The notes under the pieces: generated by a model
Databases searched by the model: none
What the model was told of the DNA's origin: nothing
What the model saw: only the letters and a program-made list of their open reading frames with translations
In this document: in pieces, positions 18,641 through 27,698 of the stretch
Position numbering within the stretch: position 1 is the first letter of the stretch
Layout of the letters: each line of letters opens with the position of its first letter
Translations under genes and position numbers: made by a program
Assembly: GCA_964472015.1 (NCBI GenBank)
Contig: CAYYIP010000001.1
Coordinates: 1 to 64,000 of the forward strand
Direction: 5' to 3'
DNA length: 64,000 nt
Source of the DNA: JAAYTD01 sp964472015
GTDB lineage: Bacteria > Bacteroidota > Ignavibacteria > Kapaibacteriales > UBA2268

Positions 18641-18680
18641 ATGCCTCACAAAGTATATATATAATATATTTATGAGGCAT
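18641..18680 (-). repeat. Inverted repeat between gapdh and the downstream SDR gene
   Basis: Arms ATGCCTCA (18673-18680 on the minus strand) and TGAGGCAT (18641-18648) enclose a 24-base AT-rich loop. The arms are unusually GC-rich for this genome. No U-run follows, so it may be a weak terminator, an RNA-processing site or an operator. It sits just upstream of the SDR start. Confidence 0.45.
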
Positions 18681-18713
18681 ACACTACAAATAAATAAAAT
18701 AATAAAAATTTAC

Positions 18714-19718
18714 TTATTTACCAATTTTAAGAATTAAATCAGCTATTCTATTTGAATAACCGCATTCATTATCATACCATCCAACAACTTTTACAAATTT
18801 ACTCTTCCCTGCAATTACATCAGTAAAAGCTGAATCAAATATACAAGAATGTTTATTTCCTAAAATATCTGTCGAAACTAAAGGATCAGTTGAATATTCT
18901 AAAATTCCTTTCAAGTAAGTATCAGCAGCTTCTTTCATTGCCTTGTTGACATCTTCCTTTGTAACTTCTGTTTTTAATACAGCAGAAAAATCAGTAAGCG
19001 AACCATCAGGAAGTGGAATTCTAACTGAATACCCTTGTATTTTACCTTGTAATTCAGGAATTACAAGTCCTACAGCTTTCGCTGCACCAGTTGTCGTAGG
19101 AATAGAATTCACTGTTGCACTGCGTGCACGTCTTAAATCTTTATGAGGTAAATCAAGAATACGTTGGTCATTTGTATAAGCATGAATCGTACACATAAAC
19201 CCTGTTTCAACACCAAAATTTTTATTTAAAACTTTTACCATTGGTGCAAGACAATTTGTTGTACAAGAAGCATTTGATAGAGTTCTTTCTTCCCCTGTAA
19301 GAATATCATCATTAACTCCAATAACTATAGTAGCATCTAAACTACCCTTTGCAGGTGCAGATAAAACAACTTTTTTAGCTCCAGAAGAAACTAAATGTTT
19401 TTCTAAATTTTCTTTATCTGTAAATACTCCTGTTGCTTCAAGAACTATATCAACATTCTTCCAAGGAATATTTTCAATAGCACGTTCTGCAGAAATTAAT
19501 ATTTTTTTTCCATTTACAACCATATAATTACCTTCCACAGAAATTTCACCTTTAAATTTTCCATGAACAGAATCATATTTAAGTAAATGTGCTAAAGTAT
19601 CAGCACTAGTTAAATCGTTAATACCAACAATTTCTACATCTGCATCACGATACATTAATTCTCTAAAAACTAATCTACCGATACGACCAAAACCATTAAT
19701 TGCAAGTTTTAAAGCCAT
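18714..19718 (-). CDS. gap: Glyceraldehyde-3-phosphate dehydrogenase, type I
   Basis: 334 residues, standard. Converts glyceraldehyde 3-phosphate to 1,3-bisphosphoglycerate with NAD in glycolysis. NAD-binding GFGRIGRL is at residues 7-14. The catalytic SNASCTTNCLAP places Cys near residue 150, and the partner His lies in MCTIHAYTNDQ. WYDNECGYSNR is at the C-terminus. A clear AGGAG lies seven bases before ATG. A -7 like CAAAAATA (minus strand TATTTTTG) is at 19901-19908. No pgk or tpi neighbours. Confidence 0.97.
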   Translation of the reverse strand: MALKLAINGFGRIGRLVFRELMYRDADVEIVGINDLTSADTLAHLLKYDSVHGKFKGEISVEGNYMVVNGKKILISAERAIENIPWKNVDIVLEATGVFTDKENLEKHLVSSGAKKVVLSAPAKGSLDATIVIGVNDDILTGEERTLSNASCTTNCLAPMVKVLNKNFGVETGFMCTIHAYTNDQRILDLPHKDLRRARSATVNSIPTTTGAAKAVGLVIPELQGKIQGYSVRIPLPDGSLTDFSAVLKTEVTKEDVNKAMKEAADTYLKGILEYSTDPLVSTDILGNKHSCIFDSAFTDVIAGKSKFVKVVGWYDNECGYSNRIADLILKIGK

Positions 19719-20070
19719 TTCATCTCCTAATTTGAGAAAATGTATAAAAATTATATATTTTATATTTATTTATATTTAATAATTATATTATTACTATAAT
19801 ATATTTATATTGTTATATCTTTTAATTAAAAATAAAATAAAATATTATAAAAATTAATTTTGATTATATTTGATTATATTATATATAAAAATATATAATA
19901 CAAAAATAATAAAATTTATTATACTAAATACATTATTATTATTTTATTATATAAATTTATAAAAATAGTATTATTTTATTATAATTATCTCTAATATTTA
20001 TTTTTAATAAATATTAGTACAGTCAAACTTACATTTACATTTACATTTACATTTATATTTATATTTATAA
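19719..20070. other. 352-base intergenic region upstream of gap
   Basis: Almost pure A/T. It holds a possible gap -7 element at 19901-19908 (minus) and the hexamer tandem repeat at 20031-20066. I see no coding frame, tRNA or recognisable riboswitch in it. Confidence 0.6.
20031..20066 (+). repeat. Hexanucleotide tandem repeat
   Basis: Four copies of ACATTT followed by two of the variant ATATTT, ending a few bases from the smpB stop codon. It is non-coding and likely to vary in copy number by slippage. Confidence 0.9.
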
Positions 20071-20541
20071 TTATCTTACTTTAAATCTTCTTTCTATTTC
20101 TATCTTGGCTTCTCTTTCTTTTTTAGCTTCTCTTTTATCATATTTACGTTTAGAAGTACATAAAGCAAGTTCTAATTTAACTAAGTGTCCTGAAAAATAA
20201 ACAGATAATGGCATCAAAATAATACCTTTTTCCATTACACTATTTTTTATTTTTTTTAACTCACGATAATTCAACAATAATTTTTTAGGACGTTTTGGAT
20301 CATGATTTTGTATATTACCTTGCTCATATAAATTTATATGAAAATGATATACATATAATTCTAAGCTATCTTTATTTAAAAATTTACAATGGGCATCCTG
20401 TAAACTACAATGCCCTGCTCTTAAAGATTTAACCTCAGTACCTTTTAGAACAATACCAACCTCATAAGTATTTATAATATTAAAATCATATCTTATTCTT
20501 CTATTTACCGCAATATTCCGCCGTTCTCTATCTGATACCAT
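20071..20541 (-). CDS. smpB: SsrA-binding protein SmpB
   Basis: 156 residues. Binds tmRNA and brings it to stalled ribosomes. The core RRIRYDFNIINTYEVGI, LKGTEVKSLRAGHCSL and the Lys/Arg-rich tail (KRKYDKREAKKERE) are diagnostic. It follows purE after 19 bases. The ssrA RNA gene itself is not in the window. Confidence 0.96.
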   Translation of the reverse strand: MVSDRERRNIAVNRRIRYDFNIINTYEVGIVLKGTEVKSLRAGHCSLQDAHCKFLNKDSLELYVYHFHINLYEQGNIQNHDPKRPKKLLLNYRELKKIKNSVMEKGIILMPLSVYFSGHLVKLELALCTSKRKYDKREAKKEREAKIEIERRFKVR

Positions 20542-20560
20542 ATACTAATTTTTCTAAAAA

Positions 20561-21049
20561 CTAATTATTTTCAAATATCTTGTTTTTATTACGTGATTCT
20601 ATTGCTATTTTCTTTTTATATTCAATTACCTTATTTTGTAATTCTTCATCACCTGTAGATATAATCTCCATTGCTAATAAACCTGCATTTTTAGCTCCAC
20701 CTATAGCAACAGTAGCAACAGGCACACCACTAGGCATTTGTACAATGGAAAATAAAGAATCTAAACCATTTAAAGTTTTTGTTTGAATGGGAACACCTAT
20801 TACAGGTAAAGGAGTAAAAGCAGCAACAACACCGGGTAAATGAGCTGCCCCACCTGCCCCCGCAATAATAACTTTAATTCCTCTTAAATGTGCAGTTTTT
20901 GCATATACTGCTAAATCATCAGGAGTTCTATGAGCAGAAATTATTTGAATTTCATATTCTATTCCAAACTCTTTACAAACATCAACTGTTAATTGCATTA
21001 CAGGTAAATCTGAATCGCTTCCCATTAATATTCCAACTTTCGGATTCAT
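20561..21049 (-). CDS. purE: N5-carboxyaminoimidazole ribonucleotide mutase (class I PurE)
   Basis: 162 residues. Converts N5-CAIR to CAIR in purine synthesis. GSDSDLPVMQ at residues 9-18, SAHRTPDDL near residue 40 with the catalytic His, and IAGAGGAAHLPG are all class I signatures. AAGGA lies seven bases before ATG. purK is not adjacent, so the partner is encoded elsewhere. Confidence 0.96.
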   Translation of the reverse strand: MNPKVGILMGSDSDLPVMQLTVDVCKEFGIEYEIQIISAHRTPDDLAVYAKTAHLRGIKVIIAGAGGAAHLPGVVAAFTPLPVIGVPIQTKTLNGLDSLFSIVQMPSGVPVATVAIGGAKNAGLLAMEIISTGDEELQNKVIEYKKKIAIESRNKNKIFENN

Positions 21050-21168
21050 AATATTATCCTTATTATATATAATATAATTTATATTTTATAATTATTATTT
21101 AAGTAATTTTAACCTTTATCAATAATTTATGCTTTATTTATTTCAAGTTAGGTTTTTAATAAATATAT

Positions 21169-23625
21169 TTACTTATCTTTAAAACAATAAGGTATCGCTT
21201 CAAATGCATTTTTAATAGGTATAATAGTTAAATCACTTTTTATTTCTTCAGACATATCTTCTATATCAGAAATATTATCAAAAGGAATTAATATTTTTGT
21301 AATACCAATTCTTTTTGCAGCAAGTATCTTCTCTTTTAATCCACCAATAGCTAGCACTTCTCCACGTAAATTAATTTCACCTGTCATTGCTAAATTACCA
21401 AAAACCGGTTTACCAGTAGCAGCTGAAATTAATGCAATTGTCATAGTTATACCAGCCGAAGGTCCATCCTTTGGTATAGCTCCTTCAGGAACATGTATAT
21501 GAATTTCTCGCTTTGTAATAAAATCTTCAATTAATCCTAATTTATTCCAATTAGAACGTATAAAAGATAAAGCAGCCATAGCAGATTCTTTCATAACTTC
21601 TCCTAATTGTCCTGTTAGAGTTAACTTTTCTGTCCCGGGCATTATAGTAGCTTCTACTGGTAATATTTCACCACCAACACTTGTCCAGGCTAACCCTGTA
21701 ACAACACCAACCTTATCATCAAGTTGTTCTTTTTTATCCTTAAATATTGCAGTTTTTAAATGCTTAAATACAGTTTTCTCATTAATAATAAAACTTTTAT
21801 TATTAATTTTTTTTATAAATTCAGGATTATCTAATATAGAAGATCCTTCTATAGAATATTTATTACCATATTTAACTACTATATCTTTTGCTAACTTTCT
21901 TAAAATAGATGCTATTTTTCTCTCAAGATTACGTACTCCAGCTTCTCTTGTATGCTCTCTTATTATTTTTTTTAAGGCTTCAACTGTAAATGTAATATTA
22001 AGTTTATTCATTCCAAATTCTTCTAATAATTTTGGAATAATATGCCTAGTAGCTATGTTAATTTTATCATTTTCTAAATAACTTGTTAATTCTATTATCT
22101 CCATTCTGTCTTGAAGAGGTAAAGGTATATCATGTTTCACATTAGCTGTTGTTATAAACATTACATTAGATAAATCATAATCAACTTCTAAATAATGATC
22201 ACTAAATGCTAAATTTTGTTCTGGATCTAACACTTCTAAAAGTGCTGATGCCGGATCACCACGAAAATCCATTGCCATTTTGTCAATTTCATCAAGTAAG
22301 ATAACTGGATTTATAGAACCTGCTTTACGCATAGATTGTATTATACGACCAGGCATTGCACCTACATAAGTTTTTCTGTGCCCACGTATTTCTGCTTCAT
22401 CACGTATACCTCCTAATGAAAATCTAACAAAATTACGTCCTAATGCTCTAGCAACTGATTTAGCTAATGATGTTTTACCAACTCCTGGTGGCCCTACAAA
22501 ACATAATATTTGTTTTTTAGTCTGTCCAGATAAATTAAGAATAGCAATAAATTCTAATATTCTTTCTTTTGGTTTTTCTAAATCATAATGATCAGCATCA
22601 AGAATATTTTTTGCATTTTCAATATCAAAATTATCTTGCGTTTTATAATCCCAAGGCAAATTAGCTAACATTTCTAAATAACTACGAATAACAGCATAAT
22701 CAGGCGACATAGGATTTGTAATTTTTAATTTATCTATCTCTTCATCTACTTTTTGTTTGACAGACTTAGGAAGATTAACATTTTCAAATAATTTATTAAC
22801 TTTTGCTATATCTGGATTCCCATCTTCATCACCTAATTCATTCTGTAAAGCCCTAATTTGTTCTTGAATAAAAAATTTACGTTGATTTTTTTGCATCGTA
22901 TCATGAATCTTATTATCTATTTCATTTTCAAATTTAGCTAATTCAATTTCTGATGCAAATAATGTATTTAATTTAAAATACTGTTTTTCTATATTAGTTT
23001 CATTTAATATTACTTGCTTATTTTCTATTTTTGAACGAATGTTAGCAGCACCATAATATAACTTTTGTAAAGGATTCTCTATTCCATTAAATGCAGTTAT
23101 AATTTCCGGCGGCATATTTTTAACACTTTTTACATAACTAGTAAATAATTCCGTTGAACGACGTATTAAAGCTTGCAATTTTTTGCTGTTCTCATCATAA
23201 TCTTGATTTATAATTTTTATATTTGCTTCTAAAAAAGAATCATTTTTTAATTTTCTTACTATTTTTGCTTGGAAAAGTCCTTCTACAAGAACTTTAAGTA
23301 AATTGTTCTGCAATCTGACAAATTGTATTATCTTGGCAACAGTACCATAAGAATATAAATCTGTTATATCTAACGTTTCTTGAAGCGAATTCTTTTGTGC
23401 AGTTACAAATATATATTTATCTCGTTCTAGAGCTTCTGAAACAGCCCTTAAAGAATTAGGACGTCCTATTAATATTGGAAATATCATATTAGGAAATATT
23501 ATGATATCTCTTAAAGGTAATACACTTAACTTATTAGGTATATTACTTTTGTTTTTTAAAATATTTGAATCAAACATTTTATTTATCTTATTTAAATCTT
23601 CATTGTTTTGCTTATCCTTTGCCAT
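21169..23625 (-). CDS. lon: ATP-dependent protease Lon
   Basis: 818 residues, full-length LonA. N-terminal substrate-binding domain (LSVLPLRDIIIFPNMIFP near residue 30), coiled-coil linker with NQRKFFIQEQIRALQNELG, AAA+ motor with Walker A GPPGVGKTS near residue 380 and Walker B ILLDEIDKM. The C-terminal protease has catalytic Ser in PKDGPSAGITM (~720) and Lys in GGLKEKILAAKRIGI (~762). It degrades misfolded and regulatory proteins. AAGGAT precedes the ATG, and a -7 like TATTTTTG is at 23703-23710 (minus). Transcribed alone, divergently from the parvulin gene. Confidence 0.97.
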   Translation of the reverse strand: MAKDKQNNEDLNKINKMFDSNILKNKSNIPNKLSVLPLRDIIIFPNMIFPILIGRPNSLRAVSEALERDKYIFVTAQKNSLQETLDITDLYSYGTVAKIIQFVRLQNNLLKVLVEGLFQAKIVRKLKNDSFLEANIKIINQDYDENSKKLQALIRRSTELFTSYVKSVKNMPPEIITAFNGIENPLQKLYYGAANIRSKIENKQVILNETNIEKQYFKLNTLFASEIELAKFENEIDNKIHDTMQKNQRKFFIQEQIRALQNELGDEDGNPDIAKVNKLFENVNLPKSVKQKVDEEIDKLKITNPMSPDYAVIRSYLEMLANLPWDYKTQDNFDIENAKNILDADHYDLEKPKERILEFIAILNLSGQTKKQILCFVGPPGVGKTSLAKSVARALGRNFVRFSLGGIRDEAEIRGHRKTYVGAMPGRIIQSMRKAGSINPVILLDEIDKMAMDFRGDPASALLEVLDPEQNLAFSDHYLEVDYDLSNVMFITTANVKHDIPLPLQDRMEIIELTSYLENDKINIATRHIIPKLLEEFGMNKLNITFTVEALKKIIREHTREAGVRNLERKIASILRKLAKDIVVKYGNKYSIEGSSILDNPEFIKKINNKSFIINEKTVFKHLKTAIFKDKKEQLDDKVGVVTGLAWTSVGGEILPVEATIMPGTEKLTLTGQLGEVMKESAMAALSFIRSNWNKLGLIEDFITKREIHIHVPEGAIPKDGPSAGITMTIALISAATGKPVFGNLAMTGEINLRGEVLAIGGLKEKILAAKRIGITKILIPFDNISDIEDMSEEIKSDLTIIPIKNAFEAIPYCFKDK

Positions 23626-23991
23626 ATTTATCCTTTTTTTATTTTATTTCTTGCTTTATTGCACTATTATTTATATCTTCGTTTTCTATTTTATATAAAT
23701 ATCAAAAATAGTAAAAAAAAAGTTATAAAAAAAATATAAATTATATATATATGATATATATATGAATTGCTTATTATTTCTTTTAATAACTAAACTTTAT
23801 TGTTATTTAATAATTATATAAAATTATACAAAAAAATAATATAAATAATTATTTCTATAAGTTAATAACATATTATTTCAACTACTTATTAATTTTTATC
23901 TATACAATTAAATTAATAAAAAATATTATTTTATAATTATTTTTTTGTATATTTGTAAATGTGTTTGATAAACTTAATTTTATAAAAAGCA
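23626..23991. other. 366-base divergent intergenic region between lon and the parvulin gene
   Basis: Nearly pure A/T with alternating TA stretches around 23742-23764. It holds a possible lon -7 element (23703-23710, minus) and TATATTTG at 23948-23955 (plus). I see no gene. Confidence 0.55.
23948..23955 (+). promoter_or_regulatory. Possible -7 element of the parvulin gene
   Basis: TATATTTG, 36 bases before the ATG at 23992. No TTTG is found at the -33 distance. Confidence 0.4.
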
Positions 23992-26064
23992 ATGTTAAAA
24001 AATATTTTATTATTAATAATCACATTATTTTTTGTGCTCTCATCATCAGCATATACATCTAAAACAATAAAAAAAATCGATGAAAATCAAGTAATTTTTT
24101 CAATTGACAATGAAAACTTTACTTATGGTAAAATAAAAAAAGCTTTTGAAAAAACATCAATGAACAAAAATATAAATTTTGAAAATGTTTCAAGAGATAG
24201 TATAATTAGTTTTTTAGATTTATATATAAATTATAAACTAAAAGTTAAAGATGGAAAAACAAAGGGGATTGATAAAGATAGTACTATAGTTAAAGAAATA
24301 AAAGAAAATCAACTTTTACTTTCAGAATCTTACTTATTTAATAAAGAAATAGTAGAACCTGCAATTAATTATTTTGAAAATTTAAGAAAAACAGATAAAA
24401 AAATAGCATTAATTATGACAACATTTGATATAAATGGTGATACAAGTAATGCTTATAAACAAATAACTGCTGCTGCAAAAGAATTACAAAATGGCGCTCA
24501 ATTCGATTTTACAGCACGTAAATATTCTGTCGATACTTCAACTTCAAAATATGGTGGTATACTCCCTCTTTATATTACAGGACTTAAGATACAAAAAAAA
24601 CTTGAAGATGCTATTGTAAAACTAAAAGTTGGCGAATATACAAAAGAACCAGTAAAAACTGATTTTGGATATTTTTTAATAAAATTAATTGATGAACAAC
24701 CACGCGAAATAATATCATTGAGCCATATTTTAATTTCATTTCAAACAGAAGAAGAAAAATTTTTAGGCAAAGAAGTAAAAAAAGAAGATTCGTTAAATGC
24801 AAAAAAATTAATTGATAGTTTATATATTCTTATAAAAAATGGATCTGATTTTGCTGAAATAGCAAATAAATTTTCAAGTGATAAACCATCATTAGCAGAA
24901 GGTAGAGGTGGCTCGTTAGGAATTTATTCACGTTCAACAGGTTTAGCAACAACAGGTGATCATTTAGTAAAAGAAGTAGAAGAAGCAGCTTATAAATTAA
25001 AAGATAAAGAATTTACCATACCTATTATATCTAAATTTGGATATCACATAATAAAACGTGATACTACAATAAATTATCCAAAAGAAGCAGAACGTGAAGA
25101 AATAAAAAATACTTATAGAAGACTTTATTATGCACAAGATGAAGAAAAATACCTAGATTCTATTGCAATTACATTATGTAATTATTCATTAAATAGTAAA
25201 AACTATAAATTATTATTAAAATATGTTGATAAAGATAAAACAACATTAGATACTAATTTTGTAAAATTAATTCCAGAAGACATAAAAAAATTAGACTTAT
25301 ACTCTATAAATGGAAAAACATATAAGATCCAAGAATTTATAAATAATATAACAACTTCACCAGAACTAAAAGTTATAGCAACAAACAAAGATGGATTTGA
25401 AAAAGCAATAAAAAAAATAAATAGGCCTATCATTATAAATAAAATGTCAAAAGAGTTTATAAAAAAATATCCTGAGTTAGAAATAATGTTCCAAGATTTT
25501 CAAGACGGAATAATATCTTTTAAAATGGAAGAAATAAATGTATGGGAAAAAAACAAAGTTTTAGATACAGTACTTGCAAAAAAGTTTTATGATACAACAA
25601 CCATGGATTTACAACTACCTAAATACTATGATATAAGTGAAATTTATATGTTATCATATGATGGACTAACACAAATAAGAAATGAAATTTTATCAAATAA
25701 ATTAACTTTTGATTCTGCTGCCATAATATATACTCAAAGGAATGGATATAGAGATAAAAAAGGACATCATGGTTCTTTAAATTCTGAAAAATATGCATTA
25801 GCAGAAAAAGCTGAGAATCTTAACTTAAAAATTGGGGATATTTCTGAACCTTTTAAATATGAAACTGGCTATTCTATCATAAAACTTAATAATATACTAC
25901 CTGCACGCAAAAAGACTTTTGAAGAAGCAATACCTGATATTGCTGCTAAAGTTCAAATTATATCGCAAAAAAATATAGAGAAAAATTGGATTGAAAGTTT
26001 AAAAAAACAATATAAAGTTACTATTAATACAAAGGCAATCAATTCTATATTTAATAAAAAGTAG
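23992..26064 (+). CDS. Multi-domain parvulin-type peptidyl-prolyl isomerase (PpiD/SurA-like)
   Basis: 690 residues with an N-terminal signal (residues 3-22). Three PpiC-like units are visible. One lies around KYGGILPLYITG to DFGYFLIKLID (~150-235). The second starts SLSHILISFQTEEEK and ends KFGYHIIKRD (~240-360), with an intact GGSLGIYS. The third is a more divergent C-terminal unit around HHGSLNSEKYALAEKAENL to ETGYSIIKLN (~545-640). It is a periplasmic folding helper for exported or outer-membrane proteins, the second such gene in the window after the one at 6642. Closed by a 15-bp terminator. Confidence 0.9.
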   Translation: MLKNILLLIITLFFVLSSSAYTSKTIKKIDENQVIFSIDNENFTYGKIKKAFEKTSMNKNINFENVSRDSIISFLDLYINYKLKVKDGKTKGIDKDSTIVKEIKENQLLLSESYLFNKEIVEPAINYFENLRKTDKKIALIMTTFDINGDTSNAYKQITAAAKELQNGAQFDFTARKYSVDTSTSKYGGILPLYITGLKIQKKLEDAIVKLKVGEYTKEPVKTDFGYFLIKLIDEQPREIISLSHILISFQTEEEKFLGKEVKKEDSLNAKKLIDSLYILIKNGSDFAEIANKFSSDKPSLAEGRGGSLGIYSRSTGLATTGDHLVKEVEEAAYKLKDKEFTIPIISKFGYHIIKRDTTINYPKEAEREEIKNTYRRLYYAQDEEKYLDSIAITLCNYSLNSKNYKLLLKYVDKDKTTLDTNFVKLIPEDIKKLDLYSINGKTYKIQEFINNITTSPELKVIATNKDGFEKAIKKINRPIIINKMSKEFIKKYPELEIMFQDFQDGIISFKMEEINVWEKNKVLDTVLAKKFYDTTTMDLQLPKYYDISEIYMLSYDGLTQIRNEILSNKLTFDSAAIIYTQRNGYRDKKGHHGSLNSEKYALAEKAENLNLKIGDISEPFKYETGYSIIKLNNILPARKKTFEEAIPDIAAKVQIISQKNIEKNWIESLKKQYKVTINTKAINSIFNKK

Positions 26065-26087
26065 ATAAAAATAAAATATTTATAAAC

Positions 26088-26134
26088 AAAAAGTCTAATT
26101 TAGTTTTATTAAAAAATTTTAAATTAGACTTTTT
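26088..26134 (+). terminator. Intrinsic terminator after the parvulin gene
   Basis: 15-bp stem AAAAAGTCTAATTTA / TAAATTAGACTTTTT with an AT loop, followed by T-rich sequence. It separates this gene from recX. Confidence 0.88.
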
Positions 26135-26163
26135 ATTTTAAAATAAATATATTAAAATTAACT

Positions 26164-26805
26164 ATGAAAGATATGACTATTATAAATATTAAAATAAAAA
26201 CAAAAAAATCAAATAATTATATTATAGAATTAAGTAATGGAAAAAGTCTAGAAATCCCAATTGATATAATATTAAAATATAATCTAGAAAAACATATGCT
26301 TATTACAGAAGATATATGCAATAAATTAAATCAAGAAATAAATTTAATAAAATGTAAAGAAATAGCATATAAATTTGCAACTTATAAACCTCGTTCTATC
26401 AAGCAAATACGAGATAAACTAATAGAAAATAATTTTAAAGAAAATGAAATTTTATTAACATTTGAATTTCTAAAAAAATATAACCTAATTGATGACTTTG
26501 ATTACTCTAGAAAATTTATATTAAATTATATTTTAACCAAGCGTGTCGGACAACGAAAAATAGAATATGAATTATTATTAAAAGGAATATCTAAAGAAAT
26601 AGTAAATAAGGCAATTAATAAATTTTATCCTAATAATAAAGTAAAAGAGTTTATAATATTGGAAATAAAGAAAAAAAAGAATCAAATTTTACGTAAAGAA
26701 AAAGAAAAGCAATATATATACATATATAATTATTTATCAAACAAAGGATTCTATATAGATAGCAACTTAAAAGAATTTATAAAATTTCAAATAAAGAATT
26801 TATAA
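26164..26805 (+). CDS. recX: Regulatory protein RecX family
   Basis: 213 residues. The three-helix RecX repeats are visible in AYKFATYKPRSIKQIRDKLIEN (split by the family's KxRS-type motif), FEFLKKYNLIDDFDYSRKFI, and TKRVGQRKIEYELLLKGISKE. RecX modulates RecA filaments. recA is not adjacent. It is somewhat longer than the minimal family at the N-terminus (a beta-rich 60 residues), which is common in Bacteroidota. A terminator follows directly. Confidence 0.85.
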   Translation: MKDMTIINIKIKTKKSNNYIIELSNGKSLEIPIDIILKYNLEKHMLITEDICNKLNQEINLIKCKEIAYKFATYKPRSIKQIRDKLIENNFKENEILLTFEFLKKYNLIDDFDYSRKFILNYILTKRVGQRKIEYELLLKGISKEIVNKAINKFYPNNKVKEFIILEIKKKKNQILRKEKEKQYIYIYNYLSNKGFYIDSNLKEFIKFQIKNL

Positions 26806-26808
26806 AAA

Positions 26809-26838
26809 AAAAGAATATCTATATATAGATATTCTTTT
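26809..26838. terminator. Terminator between recX and the FKBP gene
   Basis: Stem AAAAGAATATCT / AGATATTCTTTT around ATATAT. A/T runs on both sides allow use from either strand by the convergent genes. Confidence 0.85.
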
Positions 26839-26875
26839 ATAATAAACTAGTATAAATTTATTTTCATTATTTTAA

Positions 26876-27661
26876 TTATTTATTACTATTTGAATCAATA
26901 TTAATAATTTCAACTAATTCAATTGTAAAAATTACAGCAGAATTTGGAGGAATATATCCATTTTCTTGACTACCATAAGCTAAATTTGCAGGTGCATAAA
27001 CTTCCCATTTTGAACCTACTGGCATTGCTGTTAAGGCTTCACGCCATACTTGTAATGGTAATTCAGAAATAACAGCTTCAGGTACACTTGGACTTTCATA
27101 AGTATTTTGAAATTCCTCCCCATCAATAAACTTTCCAATTAAATGAAGCTTAACTCTATCATTTAACTTAGCAATAGGACCATTTCCTTTTGTTAAGATT
27201 TTATATTGATATCCACTCTTAGCAACTTTTATATCGGGTTTTGTTTTATTTTCTGCTAAGAATTTTTCACCATCTTCTTTTGCAGTTTTAGCACGAGCTT
27301 CATATTTAGCTTGTCTTGCTGCCATTTTAGCTTGTTGCTTTTCCTGCATAAGAGCTTGTAGTGCTTGAATAGCTGCTTCTCTATCCGCTTTAGCAATAAG
27401 AGGAGTAAAATTAGTATCGCGTACTTTCATTCCATCTTCTATTCCACGATATAAATATTCGACATTAAAATTAATCGAATCTTCAAAAAAAGTTTGTAAA
27501 AAACCACTACCGATATCATATCCCATTACATAACTATATTTATCAGTATCTGCTGTTGGAACAGCTAAATTTTCACTAGATTTTCTTGCACTTTCTTTAT
27601 CACAAGCAGAAAATACAAACATTAAAAGTCCAGCAAATGTAACAAAAAATTTAATTTTCAT
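26876..27661 (-). CDS. FKBP-type peptidyl-prolyl isomerase lipoprotein (Mip/FkpA-like)
   Basis: 261 residues. The signal ends in FSAC (Cys19), a lipobox. An N-terminal dimerisation helix region (DTDKYSYVMGYDIGSGF, then a Gln/Ala/Lys-rich coiled coil near 110-140) precedes the FKBP domain (~155-255), with NDRVKLHLIGKFIDGEEF, QVWREALTAMPVGSKWEVY and NSAVIFTIELVEI. This is the Mip/FklB architecture of exported proline isomerases. It is transcribed alone, with lpxD upstream on the same strand. Confidence 0.93.
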   Translation of the reverse strand: MKIKFFVTFAGLLMFVFSACDKESARKSSENLAVPTADTDKYSYVMGYDIGSGFLQTFFEDSINFNVEYLYRGIEDGMKVRDTNFTPLIAKADREAAIQALQALMQEKQQAKMAARQAKYEARAKTAKEDGEKFLAENKTKPDIKVAKSGYQYKILTKGNGPIAKLNDRVKLHLIGKFIDGEEFQNTYESPSVPEAVISELPLQVWREALTAMPVGSKWEVYAPANLAYGSQENGYIPPNSAVIFTIELVEIINIDSNSNK

Positions 27662-27698
27662 TTTTATAATATAAATATTTAATATTTTGTAAATTATT

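Noticed and set aside
20031..20066. CRISPR-like short repeats
   Set aside because: The units are six bases with no spacers; this is a simple tandem repeat.
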